Assembly (NCBI RefSeq): GCF_008711325.1
Contig: NZ_VXDB01000006.1
Location: 124,001 to 188,000 of the forward strand
From: Roseibium sediminis
GTDB lineage: Bacteria > Pseudomonadota > Alphaproteobacteria > Rhizobiales > Stappiaceae
DNA length: 64,000 nt
Reading direction: 5' to 3'
A program made the position numbers and the translations under genes. A model generated the notes under the pieces. That model was not told where the DNA came from, made no database searches, and was given only the letters and a program-made list of their open reading frames with translations. Positions 17,701 to 26,156 of the stretch are shown one piece after another (the first letter of the stretch is position 1; each line of letters starts with the position of its first letter).

Positions 17701-17927
17701 CCTTCGCTTCGCTTCGGAGACGCATTTCTTGCTTTGGAGGTGTTTCCTTCACCGGGAGCGGGCTTTTCCGCCTCATCCGCAATCTCCGCCGCCCAGTCGG
17801 CAATCGAGCCGCCAAGCGGCACGCCGGACAACGGTTTCTGCGGCGCTTCGCCAAAACCATCGGGGCCAAAACTATCGGTCGCGGTTTCAGTATCGGGATT
17901 CTTCGATGTGCGGGACGTCTTGCTCAT
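14775..17927 (-). CDS. uvrB: Excinuclease ABC subunit B, with long N- and C-terminal extensions
   Basis: UvrB is the damage-verifying helicase-like subunit of nucleotide excision repair. The family core spans about residues 225-885 of 1050: Walker A GVTGSGKT near 254, the [10 protein letters not shown] beta-hairpin near 306, DESH box, the GRAARN motif VI and a UVR domain at about 842-870 for UvrA/UvrC contact. Typical UvrB is 660-720 residues, so about 220 N-terminal and 165 C-terminal residues are extra. Both extensions are low complexity, Lys/Ala/Ser-rich, and each carries a copy of the same repeat (RSEG...SAGQAAPAQ). The ATG at 17927 is preferred to the TTG ten codons upstream. A LexA-type site lies 183 bases upstream. 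Confidence 0.97.
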   Translation of the reverse strand: MSKTSRTSKNPDTETATDSFGPDGFGEAPQKPLSGVPLGGSIADWAAEIADEAEKPAPGEGNTSKARNASPKRSEGEAKRPSAGQAAPAQDSAKARTSVSGKAKSAKKERPTKSARGTSMGKADSARERAAGGLNPVAGLDISLEEAEQLEARLKQHKKDNKKKSAADGRFGDLGGNQGATATVEALSALIESGNPLHKNGELWVPHRPERPAKSEGGVPIVLKSEYEPKGDQPTAIAELVEGIETGEQTQVLLGVTGSGKTYTMAQVIARTQRPALILAPNKTLAAQLYGEFKNFFPDNAVEYFVSYYDYYQPEAYVPRTDTYIEKESSVNEQIDRMRHSATRALLERDDVIIVASVSCIYGIGSVETYTAMTFAIEVGERIDQRQLIADLVALQYKRNDAAFQRGTFRVRGDTIELFPAHYEDRAWRVSLFGDEIESITEFDPLTGQKSGELKSVKIYANSHYVTPKPTLNQATKSIKEELKHRLEELTAHGRLLEAQRLEQRTMFDLEMLEATGSCAGIENYSRYLTGRNPGEPPPTLFEYLPDNALVFADESHVTIPQIGAMYRGDFRRKATLAEYGFRLPSCMDNRPLRFEEWNAMRPQSIAVSATPGSWEMEQSGGVFAEQVIRPTGLIDPPVEIRPAGSQVDDLLGEVRAVAAKGYRTLVTTLTKRMAEDLTEYLHENGVRVRYMHSDIDTLERIEILRDLRLGAFDVLVGINLLREGLDIPECALVAILDADKEGFLRSETSLIQTIGRAARNVDGKVILYADRMTGSMERAIAETNRRREKQLAYNAEHGITPETVKRNIGDILDSVYEQDHVTVDAGFAEEGTLVGHNLKGHIEDLEKQMRDAAADLDFETAARLRDEIKRLRETELAVADDPLARQAAVDDRTGGYQGDKKFGAGGTKAGASGKKRETAKDRAKAAQSRNAASSALSGEKNPERSEGKHDHASAGQAAPAQASEHSERSAVSEETLSPSSKVRKNSLDEMTVGRTEVPLSTGPLPKKPLDPADDAKPVIRGRIGAGSYEDPAEEKRRRGRPKKSGRPGR
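15009..15102 (-). repeat. Coding-embedded repeat, C-terminal copy in uvrB
   Basis: A GC-rich block running from GCTCACGG through GCGGCCTGACCGGCCGAC to CCTTCGCTGCGCTCGG. On the coding strand it gives PERSEG...SAGQAAPAQ. It matches the block at 17628-17718 in order, orientation and reading frame, and contains a GGCC-centred palindrome. Confidence 0.75.
17628..17718 (-). repeat. Coding-embedded repeat, N-terminal copy in uvrB
   Basis: The counterpart of the block at 15009-15102, again with GCTCACGG, GCGGCCTGACCGGCCGAC and CCTTCGCTTCGCTTCGG in that order. It encodes [24 protein letters not shown] sequence. The two copies sit about 2.6 kb apart in the two non-conserved extensions of UvrB. Confidence 0.75.
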
Positions 17928-18109
17928 ACCCCGCAATATGGTCTCCCAGCCCGCCAAAGGAAAGAGGGCGAAGGGCGCACAAGGACCGGTTCCTGACAGG
18001 AGATGTCAGGAGGCGGCAAATCTTGCCGACGCTCTGTTGCATCTCCGTGGTCTCCAATTGCTTCCGTAATCTGAACGGGATTTGCCTGTTGTGCTGGGGA
18101 AATTAATAT

Positions 18110-18124
18110 GTTCTTATTTTGTTC
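18110..18124. promoter_or_regulatory. LexA (SOS) box GTTC-N7-GTTC
   Basis: GTTCTTATTTTGTTC matches the alphaproteobacterial LexA consensus of two direct GTTC half-sites seven bases apart. It is framed by two copies of ATTAATATG. It lies 183 bases before uvrB and 48 bases before the methyltransferase gene, which run in opposite directions, so it could control either. Confidence 0.65.
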
Positions 18125-18171
18125 TGATTAATATGCTGTATTGTGAGGCAAACGGATACCTAGGACGTTAG

Positions 18172-19143
18172 ATGAAAAGTCAACTGACTTCACTAGAGCT
18201 TTGCGCAGGAGCCGGCGGGCAGGCTCTTGGTCTTGAAATGGCAGGGTTCGATCATGTCGGCTTGTTCGAGAATGATCCACATGCGTGCGAAACACTAAGA
18301 ATAAATCGCCCAAATTGGGCGGTGTTTGAACACGATCTATTTCAAAACTTTGATTTTTCCATATTTCGCGGCGTCGATCTTTTGGCCGGTGGTTTACCGT
18401 GCCCTCCGTTCTCTGTGGCAGGTAAGCAGTTGGGTGAAAAGGATGAGAGAAATCTTTTTACCAGAGGCGTCGAAATTGCTGAAGTTGTTCAGCCCAGAGC
18501 AATTATGTTTGAAAATGTTCGGGGCATGTTGGACGCTTCGTTCGAGGGATACCGCGACTACATTGAAGTGCGCCTTAGAAAACAAGGGTATAAAGTTTAT
18601 TGGAAACTGCTCCATGCAGCGGACTTTGGCGTGCCTCAGCTAAGGCCACGAGTGGTGATGGTGGCATTGAAGCGGGCTTATGCCGAGATGTTTTCTTGGC
18701 CTGATGACCATGATTTCAAAGATGCAGCATCAGTCGGAGAGGTTCTCTTCGATTTGATGGCGGCGAATGGTTGGCAAGGGGTGGAAGAATGGGCGCAGCA
18801 AGCAAATCGGATAGCTCCAACCATCGTTGGAGGCTCCAAAAAACATGGTGGGCCAGATCTTGGACCTACTCGAGCTAGGAAGGCTTGGGCCGAATTGGGC
18901 GTCGAAGGCCGAACCATTGCAGAAACCGCGCCTGCAGCTGATCATGATGGAATGCCGCGACTCACAGTGCAAATGGTCGCGCGACTACAGGGGTTTCCAG
19001 ATAATTGGAAATTCTCTGGGCGTAAGACAAATTCTTACCGACAAGTTGGAAATGCGTTTCCGCCTCCGGTTGCTGCTGCCGTTGGTCAGAAGATTTTCAT
19101 GGCCTTAGCCGCGCACAATGTACTGCAAGAAGCGGCAGAATGA
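18172..19143 (+). CDS. DNA (cytosine-5-)-methyltransferase of a type II R-M system
   Basis: A 323-residue C5 methyltransferase. Conserved motifs appear in order: I (ELCAGAGGQALGLEMAGF, SAM binding), IV (GGLPCPPFS, catalytic Cys77), VI (ENVRGM), VIII (QLRPRV) and X (RQVGNAFPPPVA). The target-recognition region between VIII and IX is short. The ATG follows AGGA. The gene overlaps the next by four bases (ATGA), and codon use and base composition are AT-rich compared with uvrB, pointing to horizontal acquisition. With the downstream NaeI-like enzyme, the likely target is GCCGGC, by family analogy only. Confidence 0.95.
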   Translation: MKSQLTSLELCAGAGGQALGLEMAGFDHVGLFENDPHACETLRINRPNWAVFEHDLFQNFDFSIFRGVDLLAGGLPCPPFSVAGKQLGEKDERNLFTRGVEIAEVVQPRAIMFENVRGMLDASFEGYRDYIEVRLRKQGYKVYWKLLHAADFGVPQLRPRVVMVALKRAYAEMFSWPDDHDFKDAASVGEVLFDLMAANGWQGVEEWAQQANRIAPTIVGGSKKHGGPDLGPTRARKAWAELGVEGRTIAETAPAADHDGMPRLTVQMVARLQGFPDNWKFSGRKTNSYRQVGNAFPPPVAAAVGQKIFMALAAHNVLQEAAE

Positions 19144-20000
19144 TAAGCAAAGAATTTGATCGCGATTCCGAACAATTGGAATTCCTCGCCGAAGAGCTAT
19201 ACAGGCTTGTCGGGGGTCAAAAAATATTTGTTGAACGGTTCCCGGAGATAATATCTGACGCCGTAGAATACGTTATTGATCCTGTTCGCACAGCGCGGAC
19301 CAAAGTTTCTGAACTGGACAATGTTGAGAAGACATTCATCGGCTTGAAAGTGGAGCATTTCCTCAGAGATTTTATAGGGGTTCCTAAAGGGCTAAGAGAT
19401 CTAAGGTTGGCGGGCCAAGATGTAGATGTGAAAAACACAGTGCGGAATAATTGGATGATCCCTCCTGAGACATTCAGGAACTCTGAGCCGTGCATTTTGG
19501 TGATGGTTGCAACTGAGCAGCGAAATTGTTCCCTCGGCATCATTGTGGCTCGTGAAGAGTATTTGAACAAGCCAAATCGAGATGGGAAACGAAGTATTCG
19601 AAGCTCGTCGTTTGAGAATATCTATTGGATATTTAAGGATCGGCCACTTCCAGAAAGCCGATATGAGGGCATTGATATGCTTCGCTTTCGCCAGCTTAGA
19701 ACTGACATACAAGGTGGTAGTAGGCGTGCCGCTCAGTTTTTTCGAGAAAACCTAGGTAAGGTAATTCACCGGAGTGTATTACAAGGGCTTTTATACGATC
19801 AAAAAGATTATATGAAACGGATCCGTGGAAACGGCGGTGCGCGCGACATCCTGCTTGAAGAAAGAACTGTGATATTATCAGGCTATTTCCATAGCAGTTT
19901 AATTGATCAATTCAAACTCGAATTTTGCAGCCGAGATGAGTTTATTTCTCACAATTGCGATAGTGAGGAATGGAACCATATCATGCTTAGTGACTACTGA
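19140..20000 (+). CDS. NaeI-type type II restriction endonuclease
   Basis: A 286-residue protein. Residues 72-98 give E72, D87, D96 and K98 with the AGQDVDVK motif followed by WMIPPETF. From memory, NaeI uses E70, D86, D95 and K97 at almost identical spacing, then a WMIP segment. NaeI recognises GCCGGC and has a C-terminal DNA-binding domain with topoisomerase-like behaviour; this protein keeps a comparable C-terminal half (about 150-286), slightly shorter than NaeI's 317 residues. Translation is coupled to the methyltransferase, so methylase-first expression would protect the host. No controller protein or vsr gene is seen. Confidence 0.85.
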   Translation: MISKEFDRDSEQLEFLAEELYRLVGGQKIFVERFPEIISDAVEYVIDPVRTARTKVSELDNVEKTFIGLKVEHFLRDFIGVPKGLRDLRLAGQDVDVKNTVRNNWMIPPETFRNSEPCILVMVATEQRNCSLGIIVAREEYLNKPNRDGKRSIRSSSFENIYWIFKDRPLPESRYEGIDMLRFRQLRTDIQGGSRRAAQFFRENLGKVIHRSVLQGLLYDQKDYMKRIRGNGGARDILLEERTVILSGYFHSSLIDQFKLEFCSRDEFISHNCDSEEWNHIMLSDY

Positions 20001-20050
20001 GGGTTTTCTGCAGATGCTCAGTGAAGGCTGGCTATTCTCTTATTTGAAGA

Positions 20051-20779
20051 TCACCCCGCCTGTGCCCTGACCAAGACCTGTTCCTCGGTGATTTCTGAAA
20101 TCGGTGGCAGGTCGTCGGTGTGGATGGCGCAGTTGCCGCCGTCGGTGCGGGCTTTGATGAGGGCGCGCTCGCACAGCAGCATCAGGTCGTGGGCGGATTT
20201 CGCGTCATAGGGCGCGGTGGCCCAGCCGATGCTGGTGCTGATGCCGACGAGTGCATCGGTTTCCGTGGTTGGTGAATAGGTGTTGCGCAGAACAGACGCG
20301 CACAGGCGGTTCACGGCAGAATGGTTGTCTATATCCCTGATCATGGCGGCAAATTCATGCATGCCCGTTCGGCCGATGATCGATCCGCGCGGCAAGGTCT
20401 GCATCAGTTTCTCGGCGACCACGTTGACATATTGTGTCGCCGGGTTCGGGATCATCGGATCGTAGAGGTGATGGATGAAATTCATCTCGATCACCATGAC
20501 GGCGCAGGGGGACTGATGGCATCGCTGAACCAGCGGCGCAATGAGGTTGACAAAGTCGCCTCTCGAGGTGGGTCTCGACAGGGTTTCGCGAAGCGTCACA
20601 ATGGCCCCGAGATCTTCCATCGGGTTCTGCAACACGCCTCCGGCGGCAACGCCATGGTTGCCATGCACGAAGCCTGAAGCATAGGACGATGCGAAAGCCG
20701 CAGTGGATCGCGAGGGTTTCGCTCCGCCCTGGGTCGAGCCGGAGTTCGAGGCGCTTTGGGAACCATTCGACTGTATCAT
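20051..20779 (-). CDS. Degenerate GGDEF-domain protein
   Basis: A 242-residue protein. Residues 1-45 are Ser/Gly/Ala-rich and disordered. The remainder follows the diguanylate cyclase fold: a strand with CAVMVIEMNFIHHLYD where active enzymes have the metal-binding Asp-Phe pattern, then IIGRTGMHEFAAMI in place of the GG(D/E)EF signature, and a late GISTSIGWAT strand. The RTGMHEF sequence lacks the catalytic GGDEF glycines and acid, so cyclase activity is unlikely. It could bind c-di-GMP or GTP, or act as a scaffold. It sits between the R-M island and an MCP gene. Confidence 0.7.
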   Translation of the reverse strand: MIQSNGSQSASNSGSTQGGAKPSRSTAAFASSYASGFVHGNHGVAAGGVLQNPMEDLGAIVTLRETLSRPTSRGDFVNLIAPLVQRCHQSPCAVMVIEMNFIHHLYDPMIPNPATQYVNVVAEKLMQTLPRGSIIGRTGMHEFAAMIRDIDNHSAVNRLCASVLRNTYSPTTETDALVGISTSIGWATAPYDAKSAHDLMLLCERALIKARTDGGNCAIHTDDLPPISEITEEQVLVRAQAG

Positions 20780-20963
20780 GACAAGATGCCCCTGGAAAAC
20801 TGAATGCCAGTCATTCTCTACTGTTCTTGGTTTAGTATATGCTCGTATAGATTGATTATTTGCTGATTTTTCTACTTTTGGTATTGTGTCTTTAGCTATA
20901 GTTACCGCTGCGTAAATTCGGGCGAATGAGCCTATGGAGACGCTCGGCCCGGCGTTTCAATTC

Positions 20964-20996
20964 AAAAAAAAGAGCCCCAATGCAGTGCATCGGGGC
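20964..20996 (-). terminator. Rho-independent terminator of the MCP gene
   Basis: On the minus strand a GCCCCGATGC/GCATTGGGGC stem with an ACT loop region is followed by a run of T (eight A on the plus strand). It lies 55 bases after the MCP stop. Confidence 0.8.
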
Positions 20997-21049
20997 CAGG
21001 CAGGGAAGCTGAGGTCAAGTCGGAAGTGGTATGTACGTTTTTCGGTCGG

Positions 21050-23107
21050 TCAGGCGGCGCGCACCTTGGAGACGAATTGGGAAACCTGCTCGCGCAGTTC
21101 GCTTGCCTTCTGGTTCAGGCCTTCGGCGGCTTCATTCAATTCACCACTTGAAATCCCGGTTTGCTCCACGGCCTCGCTGATATCGGCAAGGCCTTGGGCA
21201 ATTTCCGCGCCGAGTCCGGAGGAAGACGAGCTGCTGTCTGCGATGGCCTGAGTGGCCAGATCCTGCTGGGCTGCGGCTTCTGCAATCTTGGAGGCGCTGT
21301 TGCGGATTTCCTGGATCATGCCGGAAATCTTTTGCACCGCCTCGACGGAGGAGCTGGACGCCGACTGGATTTCCTCGATCTGGGTCTTGATCTCGTCGGT
21401 CGCTCGCGAGGTTTGTTCGGCAAGCTGCTTCACTTCCGCGGCGACGACTGCGAAACCCTTGCCTGCTTCACCGGCCCGCGCCGCCTCGATGGTGGCATTG
21501 AGTGCCAGCAGGTTGGTCTGTTCGGCAATGTCCTGAATGAGGCTGGTGACGTCGGCCACCTTTGCCACCATGTCGCCGAGTTCGCGGACCGAATTCGATG
21601 TGGCTTCGGCTTCCTTTGCGGTCTTGTCGGTCATGGAGGAGGTGGTTTCGATCTGTGCCGCCATTTCGCGGGCACCTGCCGACAGTTGTTCGACGGCGGT
21701 GGTAACCGTCTGGGACTGGCCACTGGAGTTCTGGAAAGAAGACGTGATCTTCTTCATTTCCATGTCGGTCGTCTCGGCAACCTGGTGCATGCCGTCAGCG
21801 TTGCGCGCCATGTGGCTGGCGGCTGAGAAAACATTGTCCACGATTGCGCCGACGGTAAGTTCGAATTCGCCGGCCAGTCGGTCGAGCTCGGCCTTGCGCT
21901 GTTCGGCCTGGCGGGCCTCCAGCTCACGTTGCTGCTCCTCCAACTCATGGGTGCGCTGCAGGTTCGTCTTGAACACATCGAGGGCGCTGGCCATCTTGCC
22001 GATTTCATCGGATCGCTCGGAGAATGGTGTTTTGGAGGTGAGGTCCCCGGCGGAAACGTTTTCCATGACATTCGCCAAGGTGTTGATGGGGTTCAGCACG
22101 CGGGAGAACAGGACATAGCCAACCACCACGCAGCAAACCACGATCGATAGCAGAACGAAGCCGAACATGGTGGTCATGAGGGTTCGCATACCCAAAAGAG
22201 TGTTGAGAAGCGTGTCCTTGGCGGCGTTCTTGTCCACCACCAACTGGGTCATGATTGTTTTCAACCCTGCCAGAGCCGGTTGGTCATCAACCCGAAGGGC
22301 CTGATCAATTTCAGGAATGCTCGCCCCGGCCTTTGCCATCGCTTCAATCTTGGGAAAGTTGGCTTCGTAAGCTGTGATCATGCTGTCGATGGCACTAACA
22401 GCCTCCGCTTCTGCATCAGAGCTGGCGAGGGACCTGTAGTCATTCAGGTGCTTGCGGGCTTCCACAACGCTGTTGCGAAAGGCGGTCGCGTTGTCTTCGG
22501 TCTGAAGGATCAGAAATTCCTTGAAATTGTGGATCATTCCCCCGTAGCCAAGTGCGTGACGCAGGTCGATTATTTCCTCGTTCTTGGCATGGGAGTCCTT
22601 TACCAGATACTGGGACAGCGTGGCTTCACGCAATGTCTTGATGGCTTCGATTGCATTCGTGTCATCGACATAGAAAAAGCGCGACACAACGTCGGCAGAA
22701 GCCCCGGTTCCGAGCATCTTTATGGATTGGGTGAGAGACTCATCATATTCGTCAAGGGTGGCTCGCAGGTCAGCAAGCGCCTTGAGTTCGACCTCGCTTG
22801 GATCGACATGGGAATAGACCTCCAACGCCATTCTGGAGGCGCCAAGAGCATTGCGGACCCGGCTTACAAGTTTTGGATCCTTGCGCAGCATGTAGTTCTT
22901 GTAGTTGTGAATCATGCCGCCATAGCCGAGTTCGGCAGTCAGGAACTCGAGAGCCTGTGCACGGGGGCTGCTCTTGTCGGCAAAGACGCGCCATTGCACG
23001 TCAACTTCGGCTCTTTTCACCACTCCAACAACCAGTGATCCCATGATGATGATGCCAAACAGCACCATGCAACTGATCAATGCTATTCCAATTGTTCGTA
23101 GCGACAT
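21050..23107 (-). CDS. Methyl-accepting chemotaxis protein with duplicated IHN sensor helices
   Basis: A 685-residue transmembrane chemoreceptor. TM1 lies at about 5-29, a periplasmic domain at 30-305, TM2 at about 307-335, then HAMP and a signalling domain with the conserved hairpin [28 protein letters not shown]. The periplasmic part contains two related segments, [15 protein letters not shown] and [15 protein letters not shown], spaced about 135 residues apart, suggesting an internally duplicated helical bundle. Ligand unknown. I start at MSLRTIG; a GTG nine codons upstream is possible. A perfect CtrA-type motif lies 56-70 bases upstream, consistent with CtrA control of motility genes in this class. 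Confidence 0.92.
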   Translation of the reverse strand: MSLRTIGIALISCMVLFGIIIMGSLVVGVVKRAEVDVQWRVFADKSSPRAQALEFLTAELGYGGMIHNYKNYMLRKDPKLVSRVRNALGASRMALEVYSHVDPSEVELKALADLRATLDEYDESLTQSIKMLGTGASADVVSRFFYVDDTNAIEAIKTLREATLSQYLVKDSHAKNEEIIDLRHALGYGGMIHNFKEFLILQTEDNATAFRNSVVEARKHLNDYRSLASSDAEAEAVSAIDSMITAYEANFPKIEAMAKAGASIPEIDQALRVDDQPALAGLKTIMTQLVVDKNAAKDTLLNTLLGMRTLMTTMFGFVLLSIVVCCVVVGYVLFSRVLNPINTLANVMENVSAGDLTSKTPFSERSDEIGKMASALDVFKTNLQRTHELEEQQRELEARQAEQRKAELDRLAGEFELTVGAIVDNVFSAASHMARNADGMHQVAETTDMEMKKITSSFQNSSGQSQTVTTAVEQLSAGAREMAAQIETTSSMTDKTAKEAEATSNSVRELGDMVAKVADVTSLIQDIAEQTNLLALNATIEAARAGEAGKGFAVVAAEVKQLAEQTSRATDEIKTQIEEIQSASSSSVEAVQKISGMIQEIRNSASKIAEAAAQQDLATQAIADSSSSSSGLGAEIAQGLADISEAVEQTGISSGELNEAAEGLNQKASELREQVSQFVSKVRAA

Positions 23108-23162
23108 AAGCGAGTGCCCTGCATCAAAAATCACGAAGTAAATTCTTTGTATTGGAAACGTA

Positions 23163-23177
23163 TTAATGCAGATTTAA
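23163..23177. promoter_or_regulatory. CtrA-type site TTAA-N7-TTAA before the MCP gene
   Basis: TTAATGCAGATTTAA fits the CtrA consensus exactly and lies in an AT-rich promoter region 56-70 bases before the chosen MCP start. Position and the known role of CtrA in alphaproteobacterial chemotaxis make this the most credible of the four sites in the window. Confidence 0.55.
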
Positions 23178-23315
23178 GCAAAGTAATAATTATAAATTAC
23201 TGACAATATACTTATTGTAAAAAATGCTATTTATGTATAATATTTATCTAGGTATCCTGCTGACGGTTCAGTTGGTCACGCGAGCGAGGCGGAATGACCA
23301 CAACAATAGGCCCTA

Positions 23316-24251
23316 ATGGGCAGGGAGAAACGGGAAGTCTGCGTGACTGGGTCTAGGCAAGTAAAGGATGCACAAGATTTTGCGGCTCTTGTCGAAAACT
23401 GGTGCCGTTTGGATGGTGGTCTTCGGGAGTGCCTTGGTCTTGTTGATCGGGTCTCAGCGCTGGGAGGACTCAGCAACATTGTTCTGGAAGTCGAAGCATC
23501 CAGGGGGCGATTCGTTTTAAGGCTTCCGCGACCCGATGCTCCCCAGTTGGTCGACCGACATGTGGAGCTTTGTAACATCTTGTCTGCTGCCAGTGCCGGT
23601 CTTGCGGTTGCCCCGGTTCATTATGATGCTGCGAATGGCCTGCTGCTGTTCCCCTATCTGTCGTCATCGGATGGTCCGCCCGACACCGAAAAGCTTGGCC
23701 AGCTTCTCCGGAGACTTCATGACACACAGGTTCTGTTTCAGAACGAGAGACGGCTCGGCATGTGGCTGGACGGCCTCTTTGAACAGGCTCGGCTGTCGCC
23801 CTCGGTTCAAGACGACATCCTGCAAGCGGAAACGCTTTACAGTGAGCTTCTGTCCTTTCAGTTTTGGCAAGATAGTCCAGTCGTTTCATCCCATTGGGAT
23901 GTTACGGCGGCAAATTGCCTTTCGACCGACGCAGGCCTTCTTCTGATCGATTGGGAGTTCTCCGCGCGAGGACCAAGGGCCTGGGATCTGGCCTACGCTA
24001 TGCTTGAGATCGGCTTTGATGCGGACGAAGAGGAAAAGCTTCTCGCCGGATATGGGCTGGATGGTGAAGACCTGATTTTGATCCGGACAGAAGTGGCGGA
24101 AATGAAGGTCGCCTGTGACCTGGTGTCGGCGCTTTGGGCGCTCGGACAGGACGCTTCCGGATCAGGGGCGACGGATTTTCGGCTATTCGCACGAACGCGG
24201 ATTGCCCGTGCGCAGCGTCAATTGGCGGCGCTCATCTTGCCGAAAATGTAA
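23316..24251 (+). CDS. Choline/ethanolamine kinase-like phosphotransferase (APH fold)
   Basis: A 311-residue protein with the aminoglycoside-phosphotransferase/choline-kinase fold. It has a GGLSNIVLEVE nucleotide loop, RFVLRLPRP (strand with the ATP-binding position), a Brenner-like SHWDVTAANCL in place of HxDxxxxN, and a DFG-equivalent LIDWEFSARGPRAWDLA that supplies the metal-binding Asp. Such proteins phosphorylate choline, ethanolamine or other small alcohols; the substrate here is unresolved. The gene overlaps the 3' end of the convergent DUF1624 gene by 20 bases. A GTG nine codons downstream of the ATG is an alternative start. Confidence 0.8.
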   Translation: MGREKREVCVTGSRQVKDAQDFAALVENWCRLDGGLRECLGLVDRVSALGGLSNIVLEVEASRGRFVLRLPRPDAPQLVDRHVELCNILSAASAGLAVAPVHYDAANGLLLFPYLSSSDGPPDTEKLGQLLRRLHDTQVLFQNERRLGMWLDGLFEQARLSPSVQDDILQAETLYSELLSFQFWQDSPVVSSHWDVTAANCLSTDAGLLLIDWEFSARGPRAWDLAYAMLEIGFDADEEEKLLAGYGLDGEDLILIRTEVAEMKVACDLVSALWALGQDASGSGATDFRLFARTRIARAQRQLAALILPKM

Positions 24252-25194
24252 GGGTCTGCGTGTCGCGCAAGCAGATGGCATAGGCGTCGTTCATGCCCTT
24301 TCTCAGCTCCGGGTCGTCCGGGCTTTGCACAAGAGGCTCCCAAAGATTGCCCGACACAAGCTTGTCGAGGGTGCAGCTGCAGGTGGCTTGGCATGCGTCC
24401 GTATTGCCTTCGGTCAAAGCGCAGAGTTCGCTGCAGCTTTCAACAAAGCGCGCCTTGGACGGGTCCGGCAGCACGCCTGCCTCCGACATCAACAAAAGTG
24501 CACCGAACAGGGCGGGTTGATGCAAGAGGTAGATCAACAGCGAATGGCGCCCGAGAAAGCTTAAAGACCGCGAGATTGCGTTTCCTGAGCCCTCCGATGA
24601 GCCGCGTGCCGCCAGACGCGCCCAGACAGGGCTCTGCACCAGTGCGGTGCCAAGAAGGGCTATCCCGGCCCAGGGGGCAAGGGGAACATAGTCCACGCTT
24701 CCGAAATCCGGTGTTCCAAGTCCGGTCCAGAGCCAGAATTGACCGTCAAAGAAGGGTGTTTTTGCCCAAAACGGAAGACTGACGACAACAAGGCCCGCCG
24801 TCAGGGTCACAAACCAGCGCGCGTCCAGAAAGGGGAGGGACAGCAGGCCTGCAAGGAACAGGCAGTGCAGGATGCCAAAGCGAACGAAATTGTCGGAAAA
24901 GATCATGTAGGTAATCAGGCTGATCATGCATGCCGACACCAGAAGAAGGAGCTTTGACCGGATCAGCTTCTTCCAGCGGATGCTTTGTCCGTGCGCGAAG
25001 GCAAGGGTCATGCCGGACAGAAACAGGAAGCTTCCAGCGATAGCTGCAGCAAAGGCGCGCCATTCGCTTCCGTCAGTGACCGGCCAGTCGACCAGCTGGA
25101 ACCAGGAGAGATCCCAGGAAAAATGATAAAATATCATGGCCAGAACAGCGATGCCGCGCAGCATATCCAATGCGGCCAGTCTGGCGTTTGTCAT
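24232..25194 (-). CDS. DUF1624 / heparan-alpha-glucosaminide N-acetyltransferase-like membrane protein
   Basis: A 320-residue inner-membrane protein with about seven or eight transmembrane helices. It opens with RLAALDMLRGIAVLAMIFYHFSWD, the hallmark R-x2-x-D-x-LRG-x-A and histidine motif of the acyltransferase-3/HGSNAT group, then FLFLSGMTLAFAHG. A later LGRHSLLIYLLHQP motif closes the membrane part. An unusual Cys-rich insertion follows (CSELCALTEGNTDACQATCSC), predicted periplasmic or cytoplasmic. The acyl acceptor is unknown. It is convergent with the kinase-like gene. Confidence 0.85.
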   Translation of the reverse strand: MTNARLAALDMLRGIAVLAMIFYHFSWDLSWFQLVDWPVTDGSEWRAFAAAIAGSFLFLSGMTLAFAHGQSIRWKKLIRSKLLLLVSACMISLITYMIFSDNFVRFGILHCLFLAGLLSLPFLDARWFVTLTAGLVVVSLPFWAKTPFFDGQFWLWTGLGTPDFGSVDYVPLAPWAGIALLGTALVQSPVWARLAARGSSEGSGNAISRSLSFLGRHSLLIYLLHQPALFGALLLMSEAGVLPDPSKARFVESCSELCALTEGNTDACQATCSCTLDKLVSGNLWEPLVQSPDDPELRKGMNDAYAICLRDTQTLTFSAR

Positions 25195-25248
25195 ATGATG
25201 TCCGTTTAAATGGGTTCGGCGAGCCTATTGCTCAGCCGGTATTCGGGC

Positions 25249-25374
25249 TTACCCGGTAAATGCAATCACCAACATGGAGAGAAAGCCGGCAACGGCCATT
25301 GCCCCGATCACCATGGGCCACGGGGAAGGACGTGAGGCGGTCAGGCTGTCGTGGTTGGAATCGTGATGTACCAT
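25249..25374 (-). CDS. Small single-TM protein (41 aa)
   Basis: A 41-codon frame starting MVHHDSNHDS and ending in one hydrophobic helix (VIGAMAVAGFLSMLVIAF). It lies 55 bases upstream of the DUF1624 start and on the same strand, so it could be cotranscribed with it. Small membrane proteins of this shape are often oxidase- or transporter-associated, but I cannot place this one. A moderate GCGAGA sequence precedes the ATG. Confidence 0.4.
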   Translation of the reverse strand: MVHHDSNHDSLTASRPSPWPMVIGAMAVAGFLSMLVIAFTG

Positions 25375-25507
25375 TCTCGCAGGGCCCCCTGGCTGATGAC
25401 AGTACAGGGAGCCTGTCGGAAATCCCGACCGGAGAAAAGACAGTAAATGACCAGTTAACAGCCTTATCCAGAGGAACTTGGGCGGGAAAGTGGAAAACCC
25501 GGGTTTT

Positions 25508-25918
25508 TCACAGATCAAGCGAATCCAGCCCGCTTTCCAGATAATCAGCCAGCAACGACATGCCAAGAAGGTAGGAGGCGGTCGATCCAAGGGCGCGTTC
25601 CCTAGCCTGTTCGAGGGCAGCTTCAAAGTCGTCTGCGTCAAAATCCCCGCGGCCTATCCAGGCAATTGCAACCACTTCAGCCGCTTCGTCGACGTTCAGA
25701 TCCTCGATCAGTTCGCGAAGCTCTTCTTTTGACAGATCCTCGCTTTCTTCTTCTGCAAGGCCATCATGATGATGGGAGTCCGTGAGGGTTTCCTCGTCAA
25801 ACTCGACTTCATGGTCGCTTCCGTCCTGAAACGCGTCGTCGAGTGATTCCGATACTGCGCGGGCCTTTTGAATGAACAGTCGGATCGTGTCAGCGGAAAT
25901 TGTCAGGTCTACGGCCAT
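25508..25918 (-). CDS. DUF3775 domain-containing protein
   Basis: A 136-residue soluble acidic protein. It has an N-terminal ISADTIRLFIQKARAV helix, a middle stretch rich in Asp, Glu and His (TDSHHHDG), and the C-terminal VVAIAWIGRGDFDADDF ... TASYLLGMSLLADYLE segment that I associate with DUF3775. Function is unknown. The ATG at 25918 has GGAGG six bases upstream, so the longer frame starting at 25984 is not used. The gene is probably monocistronic. Confidence 0.8.
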   Translation of the reverse strand: MAVDLTISADTIRLFIQKARAVSESLDDAFQDGSDHEVEFDEETLTDSHHHDGLAEEESEDLSKEELRELIEDLNVDEAAEVVAIAWIGRGDFDADDFEAALEQARERALGSTASYLLGMSLLADYLESGLDSLDL

Positions 25919-26156
25919 TTTTGCCTCCATCTGCTTGCGTTCATTATGTTCCCGACTGAGGGATATGCAAGTGGCTGTCGTCATAAAATGGCGGGTTTGG
26001 GGAAGGTGGTAATTGTTTGAAATTATAAGGTTTTATACGGACGTAAGCGCCCCGGGCGCGCGCTATGTCATGAAGCTTGGTCTGTTTGTATAACCAGCCC
26101 CCTTCCGCCACGACGAAAGGGGGCTGGGTCACGCCGGACTGCGACAGCCTCCGGTG

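Noticed and set aside
16116..17996. 626-codon frame opposite uvrB
   Set aside because: UvrB motifs on the minus strand are unambiguous; the plus frame is a GC-rich antisense shadow.
18061..18171. Controller (C) protein gene ahead of the methyltransferase
   Set aside because: The gap is too short for a helix-turn-helix gene and holds no open frame; only the SOS-like box and AT-rich promoter sequence are present.
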